From NCBI RefSeq assembly GCF_015694345.1, contig NZ_JADQDC010000011.1, positions 62,001-126,000 of the forward strand: a stretch of DNA of 64,000 nt, in the 5' to 3' direction. The notes beneath the pieces were generated by a model. That model did not search any database. It saw nothing but the letters and a program-made list of their open reading frames with translations, and was not told the DNA's origin. Positions 51,425 to 61,083 of the stretch are shown in pieces. Origin of the DNA: Novosphingobium jiangmenense (lineage in GTDB: Bacteria; Pseudomonadota; Alphaproteobacteria; Sphingomonadales; Sphingomonadaceae). Position 1 is the first letter of the stretch. Each line of letters opens with the position of its first letter. A program made the translations under genes and the position numbers.

Positions 51425-51578
51425 TGCCGCGCGGATGCCTCTCTGGGGGCCTCGGTCGTAGCAGAAGCCAATACCTATCATCGCATTTTGCTGCACTGCA
51501 AGATCAATTTGCCCGATTGTGGCGGAAGATGAATAGTGTGCCTCTTCCGCCACACAGGTCATTCGGCGCCGGCCCGCG

Positions 51579-52526
51579 TCAGAAGCTCATGCCGACGCTC
51601 ATCTTGTAGAAGTCGCCGCTGTCACCGTCGCCCAGTGCCGAGCCGCCGGTAAAGCGTGCGAAGAAGCCCTGTGGCAGTGCAAACTGCACGTAACCTCCCA
51701 GCCACTCATAGGTTTTTCCGGTCGCGCTGCCGGGATAGGTATTGCGGGTGTTGTAGAGCAGTTCGTAGTGCGGGCCGAACGAGACGTTGCTCGTCGCCTT
51801 GTACCCGGCGTTGATCCAGGTATGCGCGAAATCCAGTGCCGCATTGCCGCCGCGCTGGCGAAGTGCGGCATAGTAGCCGCCATAATACTCTGCCTCGAAC
51901 TTTGCGTCGCTGTAGTTGACGGTCAGGCTGGGCACCACGCCATCGAGGAAGCGCGCGCCGCGAGTCGTGCCGTTCACGATCTCGCCACCGGAAAGCAGCG
52001 AACCGTTGGTAAAGCCGATCTGCGGCTTCACCTTCAGCTTGCCCCCCGCAAGGTTGAAGTTCACGCCGACGCCGAATTCGGTCCACAGGTCGTCGCCAGT
52101 GTTGCCCTGGCCAAGACCGAAGGCCGGCTTGGTCCAGAATGTGCCGTAGAAGCTGACATCCATCGTCTCGTTCACCGGGATTAGCCCGGTAAAGGACGGG
52201 TTGAAACCGAAGAAGCTGTCCTGGTTCAGCGTTACCGAATAGCTGGGCTTGCGCGATACCGGCGCGCTGCCGCCGCCGCCCGAACCGGCCTGTGCCAGAG
52301 CGAGGCTGCCTGCAGTTGACACACTCTGCGTGGTGACCGGCGCGATCGAGTAGGCCGAACCCAGTGCTCCCGACGAAAACGATGCGGCCTCTTCCGGCGA
52401 TGCAGTTTCCAGAACAGCGGCGTCTTCACCGTCACCGGCAGTTGCGGTTTCGGCAAGAGCAGGGCTGGCAACGAACATGGCTGCAGCGGCAGCCGGAACG
52501 ACCTTGGCAAAAGTACGGATCTTCAT
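51579..52526 (-). CDS. Outer-membrane protein, DUF6733-like
   Basis: A 315-residue precursor with a signal peptide (AAMFVASPALAE), an 80-residue low-complexity Ala/Ser/Gly region, and a beta-rich part (SYSVTLNQDSFFGFNPSFTGLIP, quoted in part) ending MSVGMSF. It resembles the small barrel proteins grouped as DUF6733, function unknown. The gene shares its leader hairpin, ribosome-binding site and first codons with the TorF-type gene 1.1 kb away. This suggests common post-transcriptional control or a duplicated leader. Confidence 0.75.
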   Translation of the reverse strand: MKIRTFAKVVPAAAAAMFVASPALAETATAGDGEDAAVLETASPEEAASFSSGALGSAYSIAPVTTQSVSTAGSLALAQAGSGGGGSAPVSRKPSYSVTLNQDSFFGFNPSFTGLIPVNETMDVSFYGTFWTKPAFGLGQGNTGDDLWTEFGVGVNFNLAGGKLKVKPQIGFTNGSLLSGGEIVNGTTRGARFLDGVVPSLTVNYSDAKFEAEYYGGYYAALRQRGGNAALDFAHTWINAGYKATSNVSFGPHYELLYNTRNTYPGSATGKTYEWLGGYVQFALPQGFFARFTGGSALGDGDSGDFYKMSVGMSF

Positions 52527-52528
52527 CT

Positions 52529-52571
52529 GGAACGCTCCCTGTTTGAGAAGGATGTACGTTCCACCTGCGTC
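52529..52571 (-). promoter_or_regulatory. Hairpin leader element before the DUF6733-like gene
   Basis: GGAACG (52562-52557) and CGTTCC (52534-52529) can pair, with AGGGAG in the loop and the ATG 2 bases after the stem. The segment GACGCAGGTGGAACGT and the segment ACAGGGAGCGTTCC are the same as in the element at 51385-51424. The rest of 52572-52775 holds a GC-rich inverted repeat but no gene I can support. Confidence 0.6.
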
Positions 52572-52775
52572 CAGCGCGTCGCCCCCTCTTCCCGCGCCCC
52601 GGTGCCGGGGGGCGTGTCATGCCGGAGCACAAGAGTTAGAACCCGCGCTTTTCAGCGTCTTTTCGCACCTGCGAAGAAGTCTTAAAATCGGGAAAGAGCC
52701 GATTACCGACGCGAAACACCCGGACAGGAAACCTTGGGCTTCCCGCCGGGTGCGGCGTGCGGCGCCAGACCGGAT

Positions 52776-54311
52776 TCAGACGGCGTGGGCGAGCGACTTC
52801 AGGATGGGTTCGGGACCGCTGACCGTCACCTCGTCGCCGCGCGCGCGGCGACGCACCAGCCACTCGTTCAGCATCTCGGCGGTGGTGTGGTCGATCGCAT
52901 GGACGCGGTCGAGATCGACGTGGACCGCCTTGCTCGGAGGCAGTTGCTCAAGCACGTTGGTCAGCCGGGTAAGGCCGAGAAACGTTGCTGCGCCCTCCAG
53001 TTCCAGACGGACCGTTTCGTCCTCGGTCTTCTCGCCCACGCGGAAGCGCAGGTTTCGCAAATGCGGCACGAGTTCCAGCGCCGACAGGGCAAGGCCCACG
53101 AGCACGCCGGTCAGCAAATCGGTCGTCACCACCAGCGTGAAGGTCGCAGCCCAGATCAGCGCCGGCATCACGCCGTGAACGTCGAACAGACGCCGGACCT
53201 GCTTGAGGCTGACCAGCTTCCATCCGGTCACGACCAGCACGCCGCCGAGCGCGGCCATCGGCACCTCGCGAAGGATGAACGGCAGCAGCGCGACGAAGCC
53301 GAGGATCCACACGCCGTGGACCATTGCCGAAAGACGCGTCTTCGCGCCCGCCTGCACATTGGCCGAACTGCGCACGATGACGCCGGTCATCGGCAGGGCG
53401 TTGAAAACGCCGCAAAGCAGGTTGCCCACGCCCTGCGCGCGCAGTTCCTTGTTGTAGTCGGTCCGGGCCCCATCGTGCATGCGGTCAACCGCGGCGGCCG
53501 AGAGCAGGGTCTCGGCGCTGGCGATGAACGCGATGGCGATGGCCGAAACGATCAGCGACCCTTGCGTCAGCGGCGCGAGGAAGCCGCCATCAGGCAAGGC
53601 AAATGCGGCACCGATCGAATCCGGCACCACAATCCGGGCTACGTCCAGCCCAGCGCCCCAGGCCACCAGCGTCGCCGCCAGAACGCCGAGCAGCGCCCCC
53701 GGCAGCAGGCCGAGGCGGGCGGGCTTGAGCTTTTCCCAGCCGATCATCGTGGCGATGGTGAGCAGGCCGAGCATCAGCGCCAGCTCGGTCGAGCGCAAGT
53801 CGAACGGGGTCAGGCCGAGGATGCGCGCGGGCATCATGGCAAGGTTGTCGATCCCGCTGGACTGGGGCTTGGCATCGAACAGGATATGGAACTGCCCGAT
53901 CACGATCAGCGCGCCGATCCCGGCGAGCATGCCGTGGACCACGGCAGGGGAGATCGCGCGGAAGACGCCGCCGAGCCGGGCAACACCGGCCACGAACTGC
54001 AAGGCTCCGGCAAGCACGAGGACCGGGCCGAGGGCGGAAAGGCCGTTGTCGCGCACGAACTCGAACACAATGACCGCCAGACCTGCAGCCGGACCACTCA
54101 CCTGAAGGGGCGAGCCGGCCAGCAGGCCGACGACGATGCCGCCGATGATGCCGGTGACCAGCCCCTTTTCCGGCGGCACGCCCGAGGCGATGGCGATGCC
54201 CATGCACAGCGGCATGGCCACCAGGAACACCACGACCGAGGCCGTAAGATCGCGCGCAAGGAAGCGGGTCATCCCGCCTTGCGCGGCCGGAGCAGAGGTT
54301 GCCGCGTTCAT
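52776..54311 (-). CDS. SulP-family anion transporter with STAS domain
   Basis: A 511-residue inner-membrane transporter. SulP core motifs include AMPLCMGIAIASGVPPEKGLVTGIIGG (quoted in part), SGPAAGLAVIVFE, ASAETLLSAAAVDRMHDG and NLLCGVFNALPMTG. The C-terminal STAS domain (KAVHVDLDRVHAIDHTTAEML) is present. The ATG at 54311 overlaps the carbonic anhydrase stop by 4 bases. Coupling to a beta-carbonic anhydrase suggests that it moves bicarbonate. Confidence 0.92.
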   Translation of the reverse strand: MNAATSAPAAQGGMTRFLARDLTASVVVFLVAMPLCMGIAIASGVPPEKGLVTGIIGGIVVGLLAGSPLQVSGPAAGLAVIVFEFVRDNGLSALGPVLVLAGALQFVAGVARLGGVFRAISPAVVHGMLAGIGALIVIGQFHILFDAKPQSSGIDNLAMMPARILGLTPFDLRSTELALMLGLLTIATMIGWEKLKPARLGLLPGALLGVLAATLVAWGAGLDVARIVVPDSIGAAFALPDGGFLAPLTQGSLIVSAIAIAFIASAETLLSAAAVDRMHDGARTDYNKELRAQGVGNLLCGVFNALPMTGVIVRSSANVQAGAKTRLSAMVHGVWILGFVALLPFILREVPMAALGGVLVVTGWKLVSLKQVRRLFDVHGVMPALIWAATFTLVVTTDLLTGVLVGLALSALELVPHLRNLRFRVGEKTEDETVRLELEGAATFLGLTRLTNVLEQLPPSKAVHVDLDRVHAIDHTTAEMLNEWLVRRRARGDEVTVSGPEPILKSLAHAV

Positions 54312-55003
54312 TCTGCGGCCTCGGATGTCCAGCTGTCGATTACCGAACGGCGACGGGCCGGGAGCGCCACAGGCAACGGCTTGTCCTCGCGCAACGGCGA
54401 GAACTCGCCGGTCTCGCCATCGAGCCCGAGCACGACGCCGGCGCTGATGTCCACGAACCAGCCGTGCAGCGCCATTTCACCGCGCGCGATGGCTGCCGCG
54501 ACCGACGGGTGGGTGCGCAAGTGTGCCAGTTGGGCAATCACGTTCTGCAGGCTGACGGCGCGAACCCGCTCGTCGCCATGAAGGTTGGGCGAGCAGGTCG
54601 ATACGACATGCTCCGCCGCCGCGCCGTGGCGCAGCCAGGCAACCACGTTCGGCATGCCTTCGGGCAGTTCGGGGGCGGAGAGCGCCTTCATCGCGCCGCA
54701 GTCGGAATGGCCGCAGACGATGATGTCGCGCACGCCGAGCGCCATGACCGCGTATTCCACGGTCGAGGTCACGCCGCCGTTCATCGTCGCAAAGGGCGGG
54801 ACCATGTTGCCGGCGTTGCGGCAGACGAAGAGTTCGCCCGGCTCGGCCTGCATGATCTGTTCGGGCACGATGCGCGAATCCGCGCAGGAGATCATCAGCG
54901 CCTTGGGGCTTTGCCCCTCGCTCACGAGCTTGCCGAACAGTTCGCGGCTGTCGGGGAAAACGGTCTTCTCGAAGTGGAAGACGCGGCCGATGAGTTCGTT
55001 CAC
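54308..55003 (-). CDS. Beta-class carbonic anhydrase
   Basis: A 231-residue enzyme with zinc ligands Cys40 (SCADSR, with Asp42/Arg44 dyad), His99 and Cys102 (CGHSDCGAM). It interconverts CO2 and bicarbonate in the cytoplasm. The C-terminal SLQNVIAQLAHLRTHPSVAAA and HGWFVDISAG are typical of the bacterial beta class. It is translationally coupled to a SulP transporter, so the pair probably handles bicarbonate supply. Confidence 0.95.
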   Translation of the reverse strand: MNELIGRVFHFEKTVFPDSRELFGKLVSEGQSPKALMISCADSRIVPEQIMQAEPGELFVCRNAGNMVPPFATMNGGVTSTVEYAVMALGVRDIIVCGHSDCGAMKALSAPELPEGMPNVVAWLRHGAAAEHVVSTCSPNLHGDERVRAVSLQNVIAQLAHLRTHPSVAAAIARGEMALHGWFVDISAGVVLGLDGETGEFSPLREDKPLPVALPARRRSVIDSWTSEAAE

Positions 55004-55120
55004 GGCGCTGGACCTTTCGTTAAAGCGGACGACCGACGGACGGCGTCCAAGCCCTAACCAAAGTATGTATCGCGTCTTTCCGCTTCGGCGCGGCTTCGTA
55101 ACGAACTGTTTCGCCTGCCC

Positions 55121-56425
55121 TCAGTTCGTCGCAAGCGGGAAGCGGACGGTCACCACCAGGCCACCGGTCGGCCGGTTCCGCAAGTGCAGGATGCCGGCAT
55201 CGAGCTGGATCGCCCGGCGTACGATGGCCAGTCCCAGCCCCATGCCCGGCGTATCGCGCGAGCGGGCGGAATCGAGCCGGACGAACGGCTGCAGCACATC
55301 ATCGATGCGGTCGGCAGGAATGCCCGGACCATCATCGTCGATGACGATTTCGGCCATGTCCTGATCGCGGCGCACCGTCACCCTCACGTTGCCGGCATAG
55401 TGCAAGGCGTTCTCGATCAGGTTCGAGAGCGCCCGGCGCAGGGACACCGGACGGGCCATGATCTCGAGGCTTTCCAGCCCGTGGAACGTGGCATCGGCAC
55501 CGTTGTCTGCGGCCGTATCGACCAGCGTCTGCGCCATGACGGCAACGTCGATCCGCTCGGCCGGCAGGCGGCTGCCTCCGGATTCGACGAAGGCCTGAAG
55601 CGATTCCAGCATGTGCCGCATCTCGCCAAGGTCGGCGCTCATGCCTTGGCGCGACTCGTCGTCGAGGTCGAGTCCCTCGATCCGCAACTGCATTCGTGAC
55701 AGCGGAGTGCGCAGATCGTGCCCGATCGCCAGCATCGATTGCGTGCGATTGGTCATCGATTCATAGACGCGCTGCTGCATCTCGTTGAAGGCGTGGATCA
55801 GGTCGCGCACTTCGGCCGTGCCCTGCTCGGCCAGTGGCTGCGGCGGCCCTGCCCCCACCGTTTTCGATGCCCGCACCAGCGTGCGCAAGGGCGCCAGCGT
55901 CGCCCGGAACAGCACCCATGCCAGCAGCACCAGCGCCAGAGTTGGCAGCAGCAGCGTCACGATCCGTCCGGCGTTCAGCGACCACGCACCGCTTTCGTAA
56001 GTCTGGAACAGCAGGACGCTGCGATCGGGCAACAGCAGCGAACCGCTGACATTGCCGGCGCCGACGGGCTTCAGATGCAACTGGAGATCGGCCCGGCCGA
56101 GTTCGGCCGCATCCTCGACAATCTGCTCGCGCAGCCGCGAAAGCTGTACCGAGCCGGTGGGACGCGCCCCCTGCGGCCGCCAGTCGAGCGCAAAGCGATC
56201 GGAACTCAGCGCCTTGGCCACCTGCTGGCGCTCTGCGACAGGCGCCCGTCCGATCGCGCGGCTGGCAATGACCAGACTCTCGGCGACGCGCGCGGCATCG
56301 TCCTCGCGCAGGGCAAAGCGGTTGGCGCGCTCGAACAGGAAGGTGTTCGCGGTGAAATCGACCACTGCAACAAGCAGCAGGATCGCCAGGAGTCGCTCGG
56401 GCAGGCCAAAGCGGCGGGACAGCAT
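55121..56425 (-). CDS. Sensor histidine kinase
   Basis: A 434-residue kinase with two membrane segments (about residues 10-30 and 154-173), a 120-residue periplasmic sensor, a HAMP region (LAPLRTLVRA onward), the phospho-accepting His236 in AIGHDLRTPLSRM, the N-box NLIENALHYA (Asn339), DDDGPGIP and GMGLGLAIV. Its ATG overlaps the response regulator stop by one base, so the two form one operon. The layout is OmpB/EnvZ-like. The signal is unknown. Confidence 0.93.
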   Translation of the reverse strand: MLSRRFGLPERLLAILLLVAVVDFTANTFLFERANRFALREDDAARVAESLVIASRAIGRAPVAERQQVAKALSSDRFALDWRPQGARPTGSVQLSRLREQIVEDAAELGRADLQLHLKPVGAGNVSGSLLLPDRSVLLFQTYESGAWSLNAGRIVTLLLPTLALVLLAWVLFRATLAPLRTLVRASKTVGAGPPQPLAEQGTAEVRDLIHAFNEMQQRVYESMTNRTQSMLAIGHDLRTPLSRMQLRIEGLDLDDESRQGMSADLGEMRHMLESLQAFVESGGSRLPAERIDVAVMAQTLVDTAADNGADATFHGLESLEIMARPVSLRRALSNLIENALHYAGNVRVTVRRDQDMAEIVIDDDGPGIPADRIDDVLQPFVRLDSARSRDTPGMGLGLAIVRRAIQLDAGILHLRNRPTGGLVVTVRFPLATN

Positions 56426-57147
56426 CAGCCGCGCTGCACTTCCGCCTTGAACATGTAGCCCACGCCCCGGACCGTGACGATCGGCGCATTGCCGCCCGCC
56501 GCCGAAAGCTTGCGGCGCAACCGGCTGACCAGCACGTCGACGCTGCGATCGGAACTGTCACCCAGACGCGTGCGCGAAAGCTCGATCAGGCGCTCGCGCC
56601 CGAGCACGCGCTGTGGCTGGCCGATGAAGGTCGCGAGCAGGTCGAACTCGGCGCCGGTCAGGTCGACCATCGCGCCGCTTGGCGAATGGAGTTCGCGCCG
56701 CGCCATCGAGACGGTCCAGCCATCGAAATGAATGTCGCCACTGCGGTTGCCGGTATCGCCCGCCGTATCGGTGACGACATTGGCACCGCGGCGCAGCACC
56801 GCGCCGATCCGCGCGACCAGCTCGCGCGTGCTGAACGGCTTGGGCAGGTAATCGTCAGCGCCGAGTTCCAGCCCCAGCACCCGGTCTTCCTCGCTGCCAC
56901 GGGCCGAGACGAAGATGATCGGCACTTCGCTCTGCTTGCGCAGGCGGCGGAACAGTTCGATCCCGCTCGTCCCCGGGAGCATAATATCGAGGACCACGAG
57001 GTCCGCCGGCTCACTTTCGAGCGCGACCCACATCTCCGCCCCGGTGGCGGCGGTGCGGACATTGTAGCCGTTCTCGCGAAGGGCGCGTGCGGTCAGCGTC
57101 CGCAGCGGTCCGTCATCCTCAACAAGTACGATCGAAGGAGATTGCAT
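56425..57147 (-). CDS. OmpR-family response regulator
   Basis: A 240-residue regulator. The receiver domain has the acidic pair at residues 11-12, phospho-acceptor Asp54 (VVLDIMLPG) and Lys103 (LPKPF). The C-terminal winged HTH contains LTGAEFDLLATFI and SVDVLVSRLRRKL, ending with VTVRGVGYMF. Start is ATG at 57147, with GAAGGAG located inside the reading frame of an upstream extension that lacks a receiver fold. It is transcribed with the kinase; targets are unknown. Nothing but a weak inverted repeat is visible upstream (57306-57336). Confidence 0.94.
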   Translation of the reverse strand: MQSPSIVLVEDDGPLRTLTARALRENGYNVRTAATGAEMWVALESEPADLVVLDIMLPGTSGIELFRRLRKQSEVPIIFVSARGSEEDRVLGLELGADDYLPKPFSTRELVARIGAVLRRGANVVTDTAGDTGNRSGDIHFDGWTVSMARRELHSPSGAMVDLTGAEFDLLATFIGQPQRVLGRERLIELSRTRLGDSSDRSVDVLVSRLRRKLSAAGGNAPIVTVRGVGYMFKAEVQRG

Positions 57148-57367
57148 AAGATCCCGACGCGGTTGCAGCAGCACGGTCCACGATAACAGCGGCAGCCGTG
57201 GTGCCAAGGTTGAAGAACACGCATTCTGGTGGCGATTTCCGGGGAAAAGCGCCGGAAAGGCGAAAGAAAAGCCGCCCGCCCGGCCTGCCCCCGCAGACCA
57301 GCACACCCGCAAGCTGGAGTCCGCGCTTTGCGGGTGACGGGCCACTACGAGACAAAATGTTGCTGGA

Positions 57368-57715
57368 TTACATTTTTGACTGATCTGGTCTGAATTGCGA
57401 GAGGTCGAGCCGCTCGCTCGGCCCCAACCACATCACGTGTGCCGTGTGGTCTGCCAGGTCATCGCCGCTATTGCCGTGGCAGAACACGGTGAACTGCCCG
57501 CGATGCAGCATTAGCCATTCGATCGCCTCGCCGATTCGCGCTGCCGGTATCGTCATCTGGCAGGACCCGCGCGGATGTGGCCCGACGGGCTGGCGATGCA
57601 CGCGCCCCATCGCCACGCCCAGCGCCGCTTTCATGGCAGCGCACAGCGTGCCAGCTTCCTCCGCCTCGTCAGCGTTGAAGTAGACGTGTGCGTGGTAGTC
57701 GGCAAAGCCCTGCAT
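57368..57715 (-). CDS. DOPA 4,5-dioxygenase family protein
   Basis: A 115-residue protein. YHAHVYF, GRVHRQPVGPHPRGSCQM and the block HRGQFTVFCHGNSGDDLADH match DOPA 4,5-extradiol dioxygenases, with several conserved His that can bind iron. Such enzymes open the catechol ring of DOPA-like compounds; in bacteria the true substrate is usually unproven. It is a single gene, diverging from acsA and not in an obvious aromatic-degradation cluster. Confidence 0.85.
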   Translation of the reverse strand: MQGFADYHAHVYFNADEAEEAGTLCAAMKAALGVAMGRVHRQPVGPHPRGSCQMTIPAARIGEAIEWLMLHRGQFTVFCHGNSGDDLADHTAHVMWLGPSERLDLSQFRPDQSKM

Positions 57716-57889
57716 TTCCTGCTATTGCGTCAAGCGCTTGCCAATCGCAACATCGTGCTGCCAAGGACTTCCCGATCGGCTTGCCGCTTCGGCAGAGTCG
57801 ACGGATATCTACGACTATTGTCCAAAAGCCCAAACGGCCGACACACGATAGATTAGTGGGCAAGAGAAAGCTTCGAGGAGGGTTTGTAC

Positions 57890-59839
<1,950 letters not shown>

Positions 59840-59847
59840 TCTGAAGA

Positions 59848-59873
59848 GGGGCGCGGCTGCTCAGCTGCGCCCC
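59848..59873 (+). terminator. Terminator after acsA
   Basis: GGGGCGCGGCT (59848-59858) pairs with AGCTGCGCCCC (59863-59873), with one G-U wobble and a GCTC loop. It begins 9 bases past the acsA stop and is followed by CC, not a T-run. Confidence 0.7.
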
Positions 59874-59916
59874 CCTGCCGGACGTCAGCCTGAATTTTCG
59901 TCCCCGCATAAACCTT

Positions 59917-60000
59917 CGTCATTGCGAGGAGACGAAGTCGACGAAGCAATCCAGCGTTGCCCAAACCGCCCTGGATTGCTTCGCTACGCTCGCAATGACG
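59917..60000. repeat. Dispersed palindromic repeat (CGTCATTGCGAG type)
   Basis: An 84-base imperfect inverted repeat. CGTCATTGCGAG at 59917 pairs with CTCGCAATGACG ending at 60000, and GAAGCAATCCAG pairs with CTGGATTGCTTC. This intergenic element, built around the sequences CATTGCGAG and GAAGCAATCCAG, occurs in many alphaproteobacterial genomes, from my general knowledge. It lies between acsA and the PHA-system gene and contains no coding potential. Confidence 0.8.
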
Positions 60001-60026
60001 AGCGTGTATCTGCGAGATTGGTGCGC

Positions 60027-60320
60027 TTACGTCAGCAGCTTGCCGCTCTTCTCGCGGATCACGCCTTCGATCATGCGCTTGGCAAAGCCGAGGCTGGCGG
60101 GGATATCCACTTCGACCACCAGCTCCTTCTCGGCCAGTTCCACCCCGCAATCGAGCGTGTAGCCCATCGCGCTGACGGTCATCACCATGTGGTCGTCGTC
60201 GGTGAAGGTTGTGCTCACAGTGGCCATGCCATCGGCCTTGGCCGCCGCCTGCGCCGCCTTTTCGCGCAAGCGCCGCCGTGCTTCGTCACGGTCGAGCGAG
60301 TGGGGGATGGCGATGCGCAT
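60027..60320 (-). CDS. Polyhydroxyalkanoic acid system family protein
   Basis: A 97-residue protein. MRIAIPHSLDRDEARRRL and the central MTVSAMGYTLDCGVEL, then the amphipathic VDIPASLGFAKRMIEG, match the small PHA_gran_rgn family linked to polyhydroxyalkanoate granules. It starts at the base following the XpaC-like gene stop, so it is the third gene of the TelA operon. Its actual role is unproven. Confidence 0.82.
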   Translation of the reverse strand: MRIAIPHSLDRDEARRRLREKAAQAAAKADGMATVSTTFTDDDHMVMTVSAMGYTLDCGVELAEKELVVEVDIPASLGFAKRMIEGVIREKSGKLLT

Positions 60321-61076
60321 TCAGGAGACCTTCGGAGCTTCAAGCTGGGGCGCCGCCTCTAGCCCTTCCCCATAGCGATAGTCCAGATAGCGCCCGCGTA
60401 CCGCCAGTGCGTCGAGATCGCCCGATGCCAGTTGACGCGTGATCTCGTCGATCTCCTTGCTGATCTTGCCGAGCCCATCGGCCAGTTGCTGATCGGCATT
60501 GCGCCCGCCGCGCTCCTCGCGCCGCAGATGGGCCGGGATCTTGCGGTAGCTCTCCACCATGCCCGGCAGATGCTCGCCCACCAGCTTGCGCACTTCAACC
60601 GCAGCGGGTTCGGCGGGATCGATGCCTTCCAGCTGCAGTCCAAGGCCATCAAGCTGCACGCCGATCTGGTCCACCAGTTGCACCGCAGGCGCGGGCAGCG
60701 CGGGCCGCTGCGCTTCGAGCCACAGTTCGGTGCGACCGACCATCGTGCGCACGTCGCCGGTGTTGAGCGCCGCAAGATCAGGCACCTTCATCTTCGGGAA
60801 CGTCGCGAAAAACCACAGCGCCGCCACGATGGCGAGGCCGAGCACCATCACCCCGGTGATGCCGATGCCGTCGAGGATCATCCCCGCCACCATCGCGCCG
60901 ACCAGCAGCACGCCGACCGACATGGCCATGCGCGCGGCCTTCTTGCCGAAGTGCTGGCGCTTCAGTTCCGCAGACCGCCTGCCGATGCTGCGTCGGCCGC
61001 CCGCCTGCTGGCGCACCAGCGATGAGCGCGCTTCGGCAAGGATGCGGTCGCTGTCATGAGCCGAGGAATTGGCCAT
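60321..61076 (-). CDS. XpaC-like membrane protein
   Basis: A 251-residue protein. A basic N-terminus (residues 1-50) is followed by two adjacent membrane segments (MAMSVGVLLVGAMVAGMIL and GVMVLGLAIVAALWFFATF) and a helical cytoplasmic domain. Proteins of this layout next to TelA are often annotated as XpaC-like (5-bromo-4-chloroindolyl phosphate hydrolysis). Sequence similarity by eye is weak, so the call rests mainly on location 7 bases after the TelA gene. Confidence 0.6.
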   Translation of the reverse strand: MANSSAHDSDRILAEARSSLVRQQAGGRRSIGRRSAELKRQHFGKKAARMAMSVGVLLVGAMVAGMILDGIGITGVMVLGLAIVAALWFFATFPKMKVPDLAALNTGDVRTMVGRTELWLEAQRPALPAPAVQLVDQIGVQLDGLGLQLEGIDPAEPAAVEVRKLVGEHLPGMVESYRKIPAHLRREERGGRNADQQLADGLGKISKEIDEITRQLASGDLDALAVRGRYLDYRYGEGLEAAPQLEAPKVS

Positions 61077-61083
61077 GCCTCGC

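Noticed and set aside
51385..52571. EcfG-type promoters (GGAAC...CGTT) before the two outer-membrane protein genes
   Set aside because: The spacing is 20 and 23 bases, too long and not constant. The two words are the arms of a hairpin around the ribosome site.
57198..57383. Short rightward frame in the gap between the response regulator and DOPA-dioxygenase-like genes
   Set aside because: It is Arg/Pro-rich, has no ribosome site and no recognisable motif, and it overlaps the neighbouring gene end. I treat the gap as non-coding.
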